Shown piece after piece: positions 1-8,275 of a stretch of 41,345 nucleotides of DNA. Source of the DNA: an uncultured Actinomycetes bacterium (GTDB lineage: Bacteria; Actinomycetota; Coriobacteriia; Coriobacteriales; Atopobiaceae); the NCBI GenBank assembly GCA_900318935.1, contig ONMP01000010.1:1-41345 (forward strand), in the 5' to 3' direction. The first letter of the stretch is position 1; each line of letters opens with the position of its first letter. Below the pieces are notes generated by a model. That model saw only the letters and a program-made list of their open reading frames with translations. It was not told the DNA's origin and ran no database searches. Position numbers and translations under genes: made by a program.

Positions 1-58
1 GGGGTGACGGGGGCGACAGTCCCCTGGGTACCCAGGGGACTGTCGCCCCCGTCACCCC
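1..58. repeat. 58-bp perfect palindrome at window edge
   Basis: Bases 1-29 are the exact reverse complement of bases 30-58, with GGTACC at the centre and no loop. The element is GC-rich and contains runs of G and C. No T-run follows, so it is not a typical Rho-independent terminator in either direction. It may continue to the left of the window. Its type recalls the dispersed palindromic (REP-like) elements of Coriobacteriia; a second perfect palindrome of similar size but unrelated sequence lies at 31126-31187. Confidence 0.85.
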
Positions 59-127
59 CAGCACCCCAGCAAGTGTGCCGTTTTCCGTTTGCGGAGTGCC
101 TCGCCGGTCGCCTGCCGTCGCCTGTAC

Positions 128-133
128 TATACT
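128..133 (+). promoter_or_regulatory. -10 box of galE promoter
   Basis: TATACT lies about 38 bases before the galE start codon. No good -35 hexamer is visible at the usual distance. The predicted transcript would have a short leader that includes the GGAGG ribosome binding site. Confidence 0.4.
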
Positions 134-170
134 TCTTTCACACGAATGTGAACTATGGTGGAGGAAACAC

Positions 171-1226
171 ATGACGAACGGCAAGCAACCCGGCGACACC
201 TGCGTACTCGTGACTGGCGGATGCGGATTCATTGGCAGTCACACAGTGGTCGTCCTTCTAGAACAAGGCTACGAGGTCGTGGTAGTCGACGACCTCTCGA
301 ATTCGAGTGAAAAGGTTCTCGACCGCATCGACCAAATCGTCGGTGACGAGGCGGCAGAGCGGCTCACCTTCGTCAGGGCTGACGTGGCCGACCGCGATGC
401 GCTCGAAGCGGTCTTTGACGAGTTCGACATCGATGCCGTCATCCATTTCGCCGGCTTCAAGGCCGTCGGGGAGAGTGTCGAGAAGCCTATCGAGTATTAC
501 TCGAACAACATCGGCAACACGCTCGTCCTCGTGGACGTGATGCGCAACCACGACTGCAAGTCCATCATCTTCTCGAGCTCGGCTACCGTCTACGGCGATC
601 CAGATGCGCTGCCCCTCACCGAGGACTCCCCAAAGAAGCCCGCGACCAACCCCTACGGCTGGACCAAGTGGATGATCGAGGAGATATTGCGCTCGCTCAC
701 GATAGCCGACCCTTCATGGAATGTCGTGCTACTGCGCTACTTCAACCCCATCGGCGCACATCCCTCGGGCCTCATGGGCGAGGACCCCAAGGGCATCCCA
801 AACAACCTCCTGCCCTACGTGGCGCAGGTGGCCGTGGGTCGGCGCGACGCCGTGCACGTCTTCGGCAACGACTACGACACACCCGACGGCACGGGCGTGC
901 GTGACTACATCCACGTGATGGACCTCGCACGCGGCCATGCTGCTGCGCTCGCTTGGATGGCCGACAAGAACGGCTGTGAGGTCTTTAACCTCGGCACGGG
1001 CACGGGCACAAGCGTGCTCGAAATCATCCGCGCCTTCTCCGCGGCCTGCGGACGCGACCTGCCCTACGTCATCGAGCCAAGGCGCGCAGGCGACGTCACG
1101 GCGAACTGGGCAGACTGCACCAAGGCACACGAGATGCTTGGCTGGGACGCCGAGTTTGGCATCGCCGAAATGTGCGCCGACAGCTGGAACTGGCAATCTC
1201 ACAATCCCAACGGATACGAGGGGTAG
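171..1226 (+). CDS. galE: UDP-glucose 4-epimerase
   Basis: Interconverts UDP-glucose and UDP-galactose in the cytoplasm (Leloir pathway), supplying galactosyl units for cell-surface glycans. The 351-residue product has the NAD-binding glycine motif TGGCGFIGSH near residues 15-24, the SSSATVYGD segment, and the short-chain dehydrogenase/reductase catalytic pair in YGWTK (Y162, K166). Length matches the family. The ATG at 171 is chosen because GGAGG stands about 9 bases upstream and the homology begins right after it; the in-frame upstream extension looks non-coding. Two bases separate its stop from the GTG start of the next gene, so the two are probably cotranscribed and translationally coupled. 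Confidence 0.95.
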   Translation: MTNGKQPGDTCVLVTGGCGFIGSHTVVVLLEQGYEVVVVDDLSNSSEKVLDRIDQIVGDEAAERLTFVRADVADRDALEAVFDEFDIDAVIHFAGFKAVGESVEKPIEYYSNNIGNTLVLVDVMRNHDCKSIIFSSSATVYGDPDALPLTEDSPKKPATNPYGWTKWMIEEILRSLTIADPSWNVVLLRYFNPIGAHPSGLMGEDPKGIPNNLLPYVAQVAVGRRDAVHVFGNDYDTPDGTGVRDYIHVMDLARGHAAALAWMADKNGCEVFNLGTGTGTSVLEIIRAFSAACGRDLPYVIEPRRAGDVTANWADCTKAHEMLGWDAEFGIAEMCADSWNWQSHNPNGYEG

Positions 1227-1228
1227 TC

Positions 1229-2356
1229 GTGGACGTAGGCGCGCAGGACAAAGAAGCTACTTCCCGGTGGCAGGGGGACAAGCCCGGCATTCAGGACACG
1301 TCGTTGAGCGACGATTCCTCTCGTGGCTCCCGTTCCGCCTTTGCGAGCTTCGTGGGGCGCGTTCGCCCCAGCATCGAGAAGGCCCTGCGCGAGCATATGC
1401 CGACGCCAATCGAAACGAGCCAGCAAGCCAATCTCGAACGCTACCTATACGAGCCGCTTGGGCGTCTGGTTTTTGCAGGTGGCAAACGCGTGCGACCTGC
1501 ACTGGCCCTTCTTGGCTGTGCTGCCGTAGGCGACGACCCCGAGCGCGCGCTCTCGGTCGCCTGCGCCATGGAACTCTTTCAAGCGGCAGCTCTCATCCAT
1601 GATGACATCGCCGACCAGAGCGAGCTGCGACGCGGTATCCCCTGTCTGCACATAAGCGAAGGAGTGGGCATCGCCGTCAACGCGGGTGATGTGGGCGTCA
1701 TCAGCGTGATCGCACCAGTGATGCACGACGAGACTCTATCCCCTGACATGCGCCTGCGCATATCCGAGGAACTCTATATCATGGAGCGCTACACGCTCGA
1801 GGGTCAGGCGCTTGACCTGGGTTGGGTTCGCGATGGGCGATGGGATCTCACGGAGCGCGATTACCTCGCCATGGCAACGCTCAAGACCGCGCATTACTCG
1901 GCAGCATCCCCGCTTGTGGCAGGAGCCCTGTGCGGCGGAGCTACGGTCGAGCAGGTGAGCGACCTCAGGGCGTTCGGTCTTGCGTCTGGATTGGCATTCC
2001 AGATTCAGGATGATCTGCTCAATCTGGTAGGAGATGCCGAGGCGCAGGGCAAGGACTTCCGCAGCGACATCACCGAGGGAAAGCGCACCCTCGTCATGGT
2101 ACGAGCACTCGCAGAGCTCGATGACAGCGATGCGCACGAGCTGCAACGAATCCTCTCTGCGCGCACAACGGATACGGATACGCTCGCGAGGGCGGTCGAG
2201 CTGGCCAACAAGGCCGATGCCATCGCATATGCACGCTCGTATGCCCAGACGCTTGCGGACGAAGCCAAAGCGCGGGTTCTCAAAGCACCAATCACAGATG
2301 AGGCGCGCGAGCTGCTCGCATCTATGGCAGACTATTTCGTGAGTAGGACAAACTAG
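1229..2356 (+). CDS. Polyprenyl (isoprenyl) diphosphate synthase
   Basis: Chain-elongating trans-prenyltransferase that condenses isopentenyl diphosphate onto allylic diphosphates; in this setting it may supply precursors for undecaprenyl carriers or quinones. The 375-residue product has both aspartate-rich motifs: DDIAD with RRG downstream (from D125) and QIQDDLLNLVGD (D261-D262). The GTG at 1229 is chosen because GAGGGG, overlapping the end of galE, is correctly spaced; an in-frame ATG at 1172 would overlap galE by 55 bases. The N-terminal 30 or so residues are poorly conserved in character. Product chain length cannot be judged with confidence from sequence alone. Confidence 0.9.
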   Translation: MDVGAQDKEATSRWQGDKPGIQDTSLSDDSSRGSRSAFASFVGRVRPSIEKALREHMPTPIETSQQANLERYLYEPLGRLVFAGGKRVRPALALLGCAAVGDDPERALSVACAMELFQAAALIHDDIADQSELRRGIPCLHISEGVGIAVNAGDVGVISVIAPVMHDETLSPDMRLRISEELYIMERYTLEGQALDLGWVRDGRWDLTERDYLAMATLKTAHYSAASPLVAGALCGGATVEQVSDLRAFGLASGLAFQIQDDLLNLVGDAEAQGKDFRSDITEGKRTLVMVRALAELDDSDAHELQRILSARTTDTDTLARAVELANKADAIAYARSYAQTLADEAKARVLKAPITDEARELLASMADYFVSRTN

Positions 2357-2386
2357 CCAGACAAATGCAACAGAAACGAGGCAGGA

Positions 2387-3301
2387 ATGGAACCCATCAC
2401 TCAAGGCATGACCGGAGCCGCGGTCGAAGACATACAGGAGCGACTGCGCTCCATCGAGTACGCAATCGATGAACAAGAACGGGCGAACCAGGAATTTGGC
2501 CCCTCGACCGCAACCGCCGTCGCACACTTCAGGCTCGACCATGGGCTGCCCTTGGGTGCCGAGGTCGACACACGTACCTGGGCCACGCTCGTGGACGAAA
2601 CGTACAAGATGGGCGACCGCACCCTATACCTGCGGCTTCCCAACTTCCATGGAGCAGACGTGCGCCAGCTGCAGTCCTGTCTGAATATCTTGGGCTTCTC
2701 TGCGGGCGAGGTTGACGGCTTCTTTGGCCCACATACTGAGGCTGCAGTCAAGCAATTCCAAGAAAGCATCGGCGTGCTGCAGGACGGCATGATGTTTCCG
2801 GACACCTTCGATGCCATCGAGCGCCTGCATCACGTGTGGGCAGGACGATCCGCCTCGGGACCACATCCCTTGGGTGCCATGGGCTTCGCCCGCGCAGCAA
2901 ACGTGCTCGAGCACGTGAGCATCTCGATTACCGCCGAAGACCCCATTTCGCGCAACGTGGCAGGTCGCATCTGGAACCTTGCCTCCGCCACCAACGAAAA
3001 GAGCGGCCTCGACATCGTGGAGTCTCCTGACCGCAAGCGTCCCGGCGATGCCGCCGTGCTCGTGCTTGGCATCACGCCCCCACCTGAGAACTCGTCCATG
3101 CCCAACGTCGTCGCCGACAACACCGCCACGCTCGCCCGCCGCATCCGCACCGCTGTGATGGGATCGAAGGAGGACGTGCCCGTCATACACGTCGAGCTTT
3201 CGCTCGGAGGGCCAGATTACGACGGCAGCTTCACCGTGAGCGACGCACAGACCTACGCCGTCATGCTGCTTGACGCGATTTGCGCCGCATTCAACGGCTA
3301 A
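2387..3301 (+). CDS. Peptidoglycan-binding protein with two PG_binding_1 domains
   Basis: The 304-residue product carries two tandem peptidoglycan-binding_1-type helical domains (about residues 5-70 and 80-145; the second contains the typical EVDGFFGPHTEAAVKQFQ stretch). The C-terminal half (about 165-304) has the spacing of an amidase_3-like fold, and I do not see clear zinc ligands. The arrangement resembles actinobacterial CwlM-like proteins, which have lost catalysis and act as regulators; that is an analogy only. No signal peptide is visible, so a cytoplasmic role is possible. GAGGCAGGA precedes the ATG. Its stop codon TAA shares its last base with the next gene's ATG. Confidence 0.75.
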   Translation: MEPITQGMTGAAVEDIQERLRSIEYAIDEQERANQEFGPSTATAVAHFRLDHGLPLGAEVDTRTWATLVDETYKMGDRTLYLRLPNFHGADVRQLQSCLNILGFSAGEVDGFFGPHTEAAVKQFQESIGVLQDGMMFPDTFDAIERLHHVWAGRSASGPHPLGAMGFARAANVLEHVSISITAEDPISRNVAGRIWNLASATNEKSGLDIVESPDRKRPGDAAVLVLGITPPPENSSMPNVVADNTATLARRIRTAVMGSKEDVPVIHVELSLGGPDYDGSFTVSDAQTYAVMLLDAICAAFNG

Positions 3302-5382
3302 TGGCTGGAACGTCATCACAAAGCAAGCGTCTGGAGTTCGTCGACATCGCCAAAGGCATTGGAATGCTGTGCGTCATCGCCGGTCACCTCAGCATCCGCG
3401 AGGTCAACTCGGTGATATACACTTTTCACATGCCGTTGTTCTTCCTCATCTCCGGATGGTTCTTTCGCCCGGCACGCAACTGGAAAGAGGGGCTTGCCAA
3501 ACGAGCAAAGCGCCTCCTTGCACCTTATGTTCTATGCTCTGTCGCCTGCGCATTTGGTGCGGGGGTGGAACGCATTATCGAGGGAAGGCTGGACGAAAGC
3601 TGGAATGCAGTAGCCGACATGTTTCTCACCACTCTATATGGTAGCGGCTCGCTCAAGAGTCCGGTGATAGGCATTCCGTCGTTCGGGGCGATATGGTTTC
3701 TCTTGGGTCTGTTTTGGGCGTTGACCATATACGACAGTATCGTTGGGAAGCGCTGGACTACGCCTGTGGTGCTGGCAACGTTCTTTGTGGGCGTGGCAAC
3801 GAGAGACTGGTGGTTGCCCTTCTCCATCCAAGCGGGCATGTGTGTGTTGCTGTTCGTTCATCTCGGCTGGCTGGCCAGAAGCTTTGTCGAGAATCCCAAG
3901 CTGCGGTTAGGCGCGATGCTATCGCGGGGAATACCCCCCTGGATGATCGCAATCTGCGCAGTGGCATGGTTTGTGGCATGGCAGTTGGACGGCGGCAAGA
4001 TGTACCTCGTCGCGAATTTCTTCACCTGCATCCCCGTCGACGTCATGGGGGCCGTTGCGGGCAGCATTCTCGTCATATGGTTTGCACGTTGCCTGACGCA
4101 CGTCCCCATCCTCTCCAAAGGCCTCGCGTACTTCGGACGGTACTCGCTCACAGTACTCTGCCTCCATATGTTTGAGATGAACATCATACCTTTGTGGGAC
4201 ATCATCGTGTCGCTCAACATCGCGGACGACACTTGGGAGATGTGGCAGCTCAACCTCCTCGGCTTCTCGGTCAAGCTTCTCTGGGCATGCATTGGCCTAT
4301 TCCTTCTGTGGCTGTGGAACCGCATGTCCAAGGCACGCAAAGACGGACAGGACATCGAGCAACAACTCGTGCCCTCAGCACAGCCTCGCATCCGCAGCTA
4401 CGACATCGCCAAGGGAATCGCGATCCTTCTGTGCGTAATCGGCCATCAGGCGGATATCGACCCCATCGCACGGGCGCTTATCTTCTCCTTCCACATGCCG
4501 TTCTTCTTTCTCGTGAACGCGGCTTTCGTGAGCAGCGAGTACGACGTGCGCAGGACACTCGGGCGCTCGGTGCGAACTCTGATCGTGCCCTATGTGGTTA
4601 TCTGCATTCTGGCTGCAGGACTCAAGGGACTGCTCACGCCCGAGGAAACAAAGGCGGCAATTGCCGAGCGGCTCGTAGCCATGCTCGGGGGCGTGAGCAC
4701 AGTTGGCAAGGTCTTCCCGTTCCTCAAGTCCGTATGGCTCGTGTGGTTCGTCGCCTGTCTCTTTGTCGCGCGCAACATCTACGTCATCGTCCGCCGGACC
4801 ACGCAGAAATCACCGATGGCCATACAGTTCGCTGTCCCGCTCGCACTTTTTGCGCTTGGTTGGTGGCTCGGCGAGAATGGGCTATACCTGCCTTGGAGCC
4901 TCGACGTCGCACTGTTTGCCCAAGTGTTCTTCCTCGTCGGCGATGAGGCCAGACGACGAGGCCTGCTCGATGCGCCTACCAATCCCGCTCTGCTCTTGGC
5001 AGCGGTTGCAACATGGGTCGCACTCGCACTTGGTGGCTACCAAATCGAGATGGCGACGAGGGACTATCCGGGTTTCGTCGCCTGCGTCCTTGGCGCATGT
5101 CTCGGAAGCTGGCTCGTCTTCCTCGCCTCGAAGTGGTTTGACACGCTCACCTCCAACCTCGGCGAGTCCTTCTCCCGCCTCTTTGCGTGGGCGGGACAAG
5201 AAAGCATGGTGATACTCGGGATTCACTGCCTCCGCATGATGTGGACGACGTGGGGCTCAAGCGGCGGCGATGGCGCATTCAGCTCCACGCTCGGCTGGGC
5301 GGGCAACGGCCTTGTCGAGGTGGCGTTCTGCCTCGCGACCTGCTATACGTTCCGCCGGATGCTGAGTGCCCGGAGTCGCTAA
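3301..5382 (+). CDS. Double acyltransferase-3 membrane protein
   Basis: The 693-residue product consists of two acyltransferase-3 (OafA/NodX-type) units joined head to tail. The first begins near residue 10 with RLEFVDIAKGIGMLCVIAGH, and the second near residue 367 with the matching SYDIAKGIAILLCVIGH; each is followed by FHMPLFF/FHMPFFF and about ten hydrophobic segments. Proteins of this family O-acylate surface polysaccharides or peptidoglycan at the membrane. Members usually have one unit of about 330-380 residues, so this is an internal duplication or fusion. The ATG at 3301 overlaps the upstream stop (TAATG), implying translational coupling. Substrate unknown; the galE and prenyl synthase neighbours suggest a cell-surface glycan. 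Confidence 0.88.
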   Translation: MAGTSSQSKRLEFVDIAKGIGMLCVIAGHLSIREVNSVIYTFHMPLFFLISGWFFRPARNWKEGLAKRAKRLLAPYVLCSVACAFGAGVERIIEGRLDESWNAVADMFLTTLYGSGSLKSPVIGIPSFGAIWFLLGLFWALTIYDSIVGKRWTTPVVLATFFVGVATRDWWLPFSIQAGMCVLLFVHLGWLARSFVENPKLRLGAMLSRGIPPWMIAICAVAWFVAWQLDGGKMYLVANFFTCIPVDVMGAVAGSILVIWFARCLTHVPILSKGLAYFGRYSLTVLCLHMFEMNIIPLWDIIVSLNIADDTWEMWQLNLLGFSVKLLWACIGLFLLWLWNRMSKARKDGQDIEQQLVPSAQPRIRSYDIAKGIAILLCVIGHQADIDPIARALIFSFHMPFFFLVNAAFVSSEYDVRRTLGRSVRTLIVPYVVICILAAGLKGLLTPEETKAAIAERLVAMLGGVSTVGKVFPFLKSVWLVWFVACLFVARNIYVIVRRTTQKSPMAIQFAVPLALFALGWWLGENGLYLPWSLDVALFAQVFFLVGDEARRRGLLDAPTNPALLLAAVATWVALALGGYQIEMATRDYPGFVACVLGACLGSWLVFLASKWFDTLTSNLGESFSRLFAWAGQESMVILGIHCLRMMWTTWGSSGGDGAFSSTLGWAGNGLVEVAFCLATCYTFRRMLSARSR

Positions 5383-5403
5383 GCTTGATGATGCCTCGTC
5401 GTC

Positions 5404-6593
5404 TCATCGGTGACTGGCAAACACGAGGTCATCGGCATTCTTGCGCACGCGCTCCACTATCCGGTCGATGCGCACGGGAGGGATGTTTGGGTTCGTCCGC
5501 AGCATGTCACCCACGAAGTCGGCGAAGTCGGCGAGCGGCTCAGGTCGTACCCATCCAAGGTGACCCACGAACAGCATAAGCTGGTCGTACGGACGCATGC
5601 CATTGTACTTGAACGGCTTGGCGACGTACGCGTAGTCGATGGGCAGCTCGAGTTGCAGGGCGTCGGACCACAGGCACGAGCCCGTATCAAAGATGGGCGC
5701 AAGCCTCGTGCCCATAAGCGTCACCGCATCGCGCATCACCCCGAAGTTACGCCAATGCCGGTCGCGATTCGCCAGCACGTAGTCGCAGCCAAACATCCGC
5801 GCGAGACCATCCATCACGTTCGTGAGGCCCAGCTCCTCGCAACAGCGTACGTAGAACATCAGGTCAATCTCACTGTTTGACTGCTTGCGCTTGCGAATAA
5901 GGTCATACGCGCTGATGAGCTCTTCGTCTCCGACCAGCATGTTGTCGCATGCGCTGTATACGCGGCGATCTTCAGTGATGAGGCGGTACTCCACAAAGGT
6001 CCCGGGCTCTAGCAGACGGCGGTGGAGCTCCGTCGCGATGACCTCGTTATAGGGCTCTTGGTTAAATGCGCCCACGCCCGCCTTCACGAGTACGCGCCTG
6101 CCGTCGATGATCTTCCACTTCTTGCGCAGATCACCGCCAAGGGTGCTGTTCGGCGAGGTGAGGTTCATCGAGGCGTAGTCCAGGTCGGGCGACGAGGAAC
6201 TCGTGTCCTGGCCCAAGGTGAGGAAGCCGAGATCGTCCGAGAAGTCGTTGTCAAAGAAGTTGATGTCCTCCCAACGTTGGGGCGCGTCAACGTCGTCAAT
6301 CCAGTACGGTCGGAAAGTGACAGGCCGATGTTCTTCTCGGCAAGCTCGAGGGTACTCTCGAGGCGCAGGCTGTCGAGCAGACGTGACACCTGCTCGCGCG
6401 ACGCGGGAATCGCGCGATGCCGCCACCAGTAGTTGAGATCGCGCTTGCTCACGTTGCCGCGCTCGTCAAAGAGCCCCAGCGGCGCGAAGGCGGGGTTCTC
6501 GCACGATACGATACGCGTAGCAGCATGCAAATCCAAGTCGTACTCGAACTCGAGCACGGGCATGGTCTTGTTCATCAGGCGATAGCGCGGCAT
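5404..6593 (-). pseudogene. HipA-like Ser/Thr kinase, frameshifted
   Basis: Read on the minus strand from ATG at 6593 (AGGAGG five bases upstream), the first about 95 residues end in LAEKNIGLSLSD. The reading then has to jump one frame near 6307-6308 to continue as YWIDDVDAPQRWEDINFFDN through to the stop at 5404. With one base restored the product would be about 396 residues. Kinase marks are present: a glycine-rich LGGDLRKKWK loop, the lysine in RVLVKAG, a catalytic loop NRDRHWRNFG, and FDTGSCLW where the metal-binding Asp is expected. This matches HipA/CtkA-like kinases that lack the classical HipA N-terminal domain. The defect may be a real 1-base deletion or a sequencing error. No antitoxin-like partner was recognised beside it. 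Confidence 0.8.
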
Positions 6594-6848
6594 GGTGCCT
6601 CCTCGGTCGCTCGGATGGCATGCGGCGGGCGAGTTCTGCCACACGCATCGAGACCATCATAGCGTCTCGTCGGGGCAAGCGCGCGTCAAGCTCTCGGGAC
6701 GTGACGACATCTCATCCACCGGCGCACAGGTCCCCATCGAACTGCTGCGCATACTTTCCTTTGTTGCGTTCACGAGCGCTGGAAAGTCATCGGGGAGTAG
6801 GCAGCTTCGGCGGCAAGTGCTGGGGCTATGCTCACGGCTGGTCGACCC

Positions 6849-7411
6849 TCACGCCTCCTTGATGTGACAGCCGTTAGCGGCGACCCGTTCATGGCGGCTT
6901 CTACCCACAGCCTGACGCAGCTCCGCGCGAATCTCCTCGTTAGGCACGCGGGCGGTTTTCGTTGCCGCGTCGTAAGCCAGGTAGCCTAGGTGGCAAAGCA
7001 GCGTGAGGGCGTCATCGCGGCTCGCTACTTCGTGGATGTCGTTTTCGAAGGTTCCGATGTCTACGAGAACATGACGCGCCTGACCTCGACTGCAACGTCT
7101 GGCGCCTCTCGGAACTCCGTCATGTCGAGTCGTACCACGTTATAGGCGTTGAGGTGGTCATTGAACCTTGGATCTTGGCTGATTTCGAGCCCCTCGAAGA
7201 GCCTCCTCGAATCACAACCGCAGCTGTAATACGCCACGAGCGATTTCACAGCAAAGGTTTTGCCGAAGCGCCGGGGTCTCGTGACCGCAACGAGCTTACG
7301 CGGTGTCCCGATGACGCTGTTCACCAGCGATATGAGACCTGTCTTGTCCACGTATGAGTCTGCGACGATCCCCGCGAAGTCCTCGTTGCCCGGGTTTACG
7401 TACATGCCCAC
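6849..7411 (-). pseudogene. AAA-ATPase-like protein with internal deletion
   Basis: The minus-strand reading from 7411 gives the typical start of the AAA-ATPase_like (Pfam PF09820) family: MYVNPGNEDFAG, YVDKTGLI, and the P-loop variant RPRRFGKT near residue 45-52. It runs in frame to a TAG at 7061. In another frame, immediately adjoining, comes the C-terminal part of the same family: IGTFENDIHEVASRDD, LTLLCHLGYLAYD, ARVPNEEIRAEL, ending at TGA at 6849. The roughly 250-300 residues normally between them are missing. I infer an internal deletion plus frameshift. GGAGGAAGG precedes the GTG/ATG start region. No function is expected for the remnant. Confidence 0.8.
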
Positions 7412-7575
7412 GTCGGCCTTCCTCCGGCGGCGGATTCTCGCCCAATTCTACCACGTGAGGCTTTGCGATTCTGATATGACCATTAGATTTGCCATTGGCT
7501 CGCGACCGGTTTCGTTCGTAGGCTTCGTTCGTACGGTCTACGCAGAAGAAGCGACCCCCGCATACCTACCGTCAC

Positions 7576-7585
7576 GTGCTATAAT
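7576..7585 (+). promoter_or_regulatory. -10 region upstream of first ToxI-like array
   Basis: GTGC followed by a consensus TATAAT at 7580-7585 stands 41 bases before the first 35-nt repeat. The same context recurs at 10141 (TATAAG) before the second array, supporting a role in transcription. No clear -35 box is visible. Confidence 0.6.
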
Positions 7586-7625
7586 CCATCTAGCGAGTTT
7601 TTCGCATCTGGGCCTTTGCCCAAAA

Positions 7626-7692
7626 AGAGGTGGTCCCTACCGTCAAGTGGGAGTGGTAAAAGAGGTGGTCCCTACCGTCAAGTGGGAGTGGT
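7626..7692 (+). ncRNA. ToxI-like type III antitoxin RNA array (copy 1)
   Basis: Two head-to-tail copies of a 35-base unit (7626-7660 complete, 7661-7692 complete except for its last three bases) lie directly upstream of a ToxN/AbiQ-family toxin gene. Each unit contains in order AGGTG, CTACC and AAGTG. From memory, the ToxI repeat of Pectobacterium has the same three blocks in the same order at close spacing, in a 36-nt unit. In type III systems each processed repeat folds into a pseudoknot RNA that traps the toxin. Position, repeat length and the promoter-array-hairpin-toxin order all fit. Two units is at the low end for such arrays. Antitoxin activity is inferred from context. Confidence 0.8.
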
Positions 7693-7695
7693 TTG

Positions 7696-7723
7696 GACGG
7701 GCCGTGCCCTAGCGCAGCCCGTC
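7696..7723 (+). terminator. Hairpin between ToxI array and toxN
   Basis: GACGGGC (7696-7702) pairs with GCCCGTC (7717-7723) across a 14-base loop. There is no T-run. Type III loci have a partial terminator at this place that keeps antitoxin RNA in excess over toxin mRNA, so an attenuator role is inferred. Confidence 0.55.
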
Positions 7724-7741
7724 TCGTACAAGGAGAACCCT

Positions 7742-8275
7742 ATGCGAAGGCTAAACCTTTACACCTTGGACATGAAGTACGTCCGCGACCTCGCGAAGGT
7801 CGATGACAAGGTCATGTTCGTATCACCCCAGCTCGGCAAACAGCGTCGGCCCTTCGTCGGAGTCGTGCTTGTCTGCGGCGAAAGAGATTAATGTATACCA
7901 CTATCTTCGCCCAAGCCTAAGCACGAACGCATGCGAAACTCGCTTGATTTCTCTCGCATCATCGACAAAAGCGGCAAGCTCATCGGAGCGCTGAACTTCA
8001 ACAACATGATCCCGGTTAGCCGCTCGGTCATCAAGCCAATAGACATGACGGCTCGCCCGAACGACACGCCGGGCGAACGCCACTACAAGGGTCTCCTCAA
8101 CGACCAACTCGACTGGTGCAACTCAAACTCCGACACCATTTCTCGCAAGGCGAATAGACTATATGAACTCGTGACCAACCATCCGGAACGCTCTCGGCAG
8201 CTCGTCCGACGATGCTGCGACTTCAAGCGCTTGGAGTCTATTCTCGATAAGCGGGCTGATGTACGCCCGTCTTAG
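7742..8275 (+). pseudogene. toxN: ToxN/AbiQ-family endoribonuclease toxin with in-frame ochre stop
   Basis: From the ATG at 7742 (AAGGAGA six bases upstream) the frame is open for 49 codons, hits TAA at 7889-7891, and then continues without any shift to a TAG at 8273-8275. Reading through gives about 177 residues, the normal ToxN size. Family marks include LYTLDMKYVRDL, DDKV, RRPFVGVVL, IPLSSPKPKH (equivalent to the PLTSPK active-site segment of ToxN), LNFNNMIPV and, near the C-terminus, LNDQLDW. In the alignment the stop falls exactly where ToxN has a tyrosine (KYLAPL), so a single base change TAC or TAT to TAA is the simplest explanation. Toxins of this family cut RNA and act in phage abortive infection. 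As written only a 49-residue peptide without the active site would be made. Confidence 0.88.

Noticed and set aside
1-58. Rho-independent terminator at the window start
   Set aside because: Perfect palindrome without loop or T-run; better described as a repeat element.
6307-6308. Programmed frameshift in the HipA-like gene
   Set aside because: No slippery heptamer, downstream structure or internal Shine-Dalgarno typical of programmed sites was seen, so a simple deletion is favoured.
7626-7692. Short tandem repeats that might be a CRISPR array
   Set aside because: Units are contiguous with no unique spacers, only two copies, and no cas genes are nearby; ToxI-type array fits better.
7616-7738. 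Short reading frames across both 35-nt arrays (starting MPKKRWSLPSS in plus)
   Set aside because: They exist only because the repeat length and sequence lack stops; the same peptide start occurs at 10180. No ribosome binding site, and an RNA role explains the sequence.
7889-7891. Recoded stop codon (selenocysteine or read-through) in toxN
   Set aside because: The codon is TAA, not TGA, and no special downstream context is visible; a point mutation is simpler.
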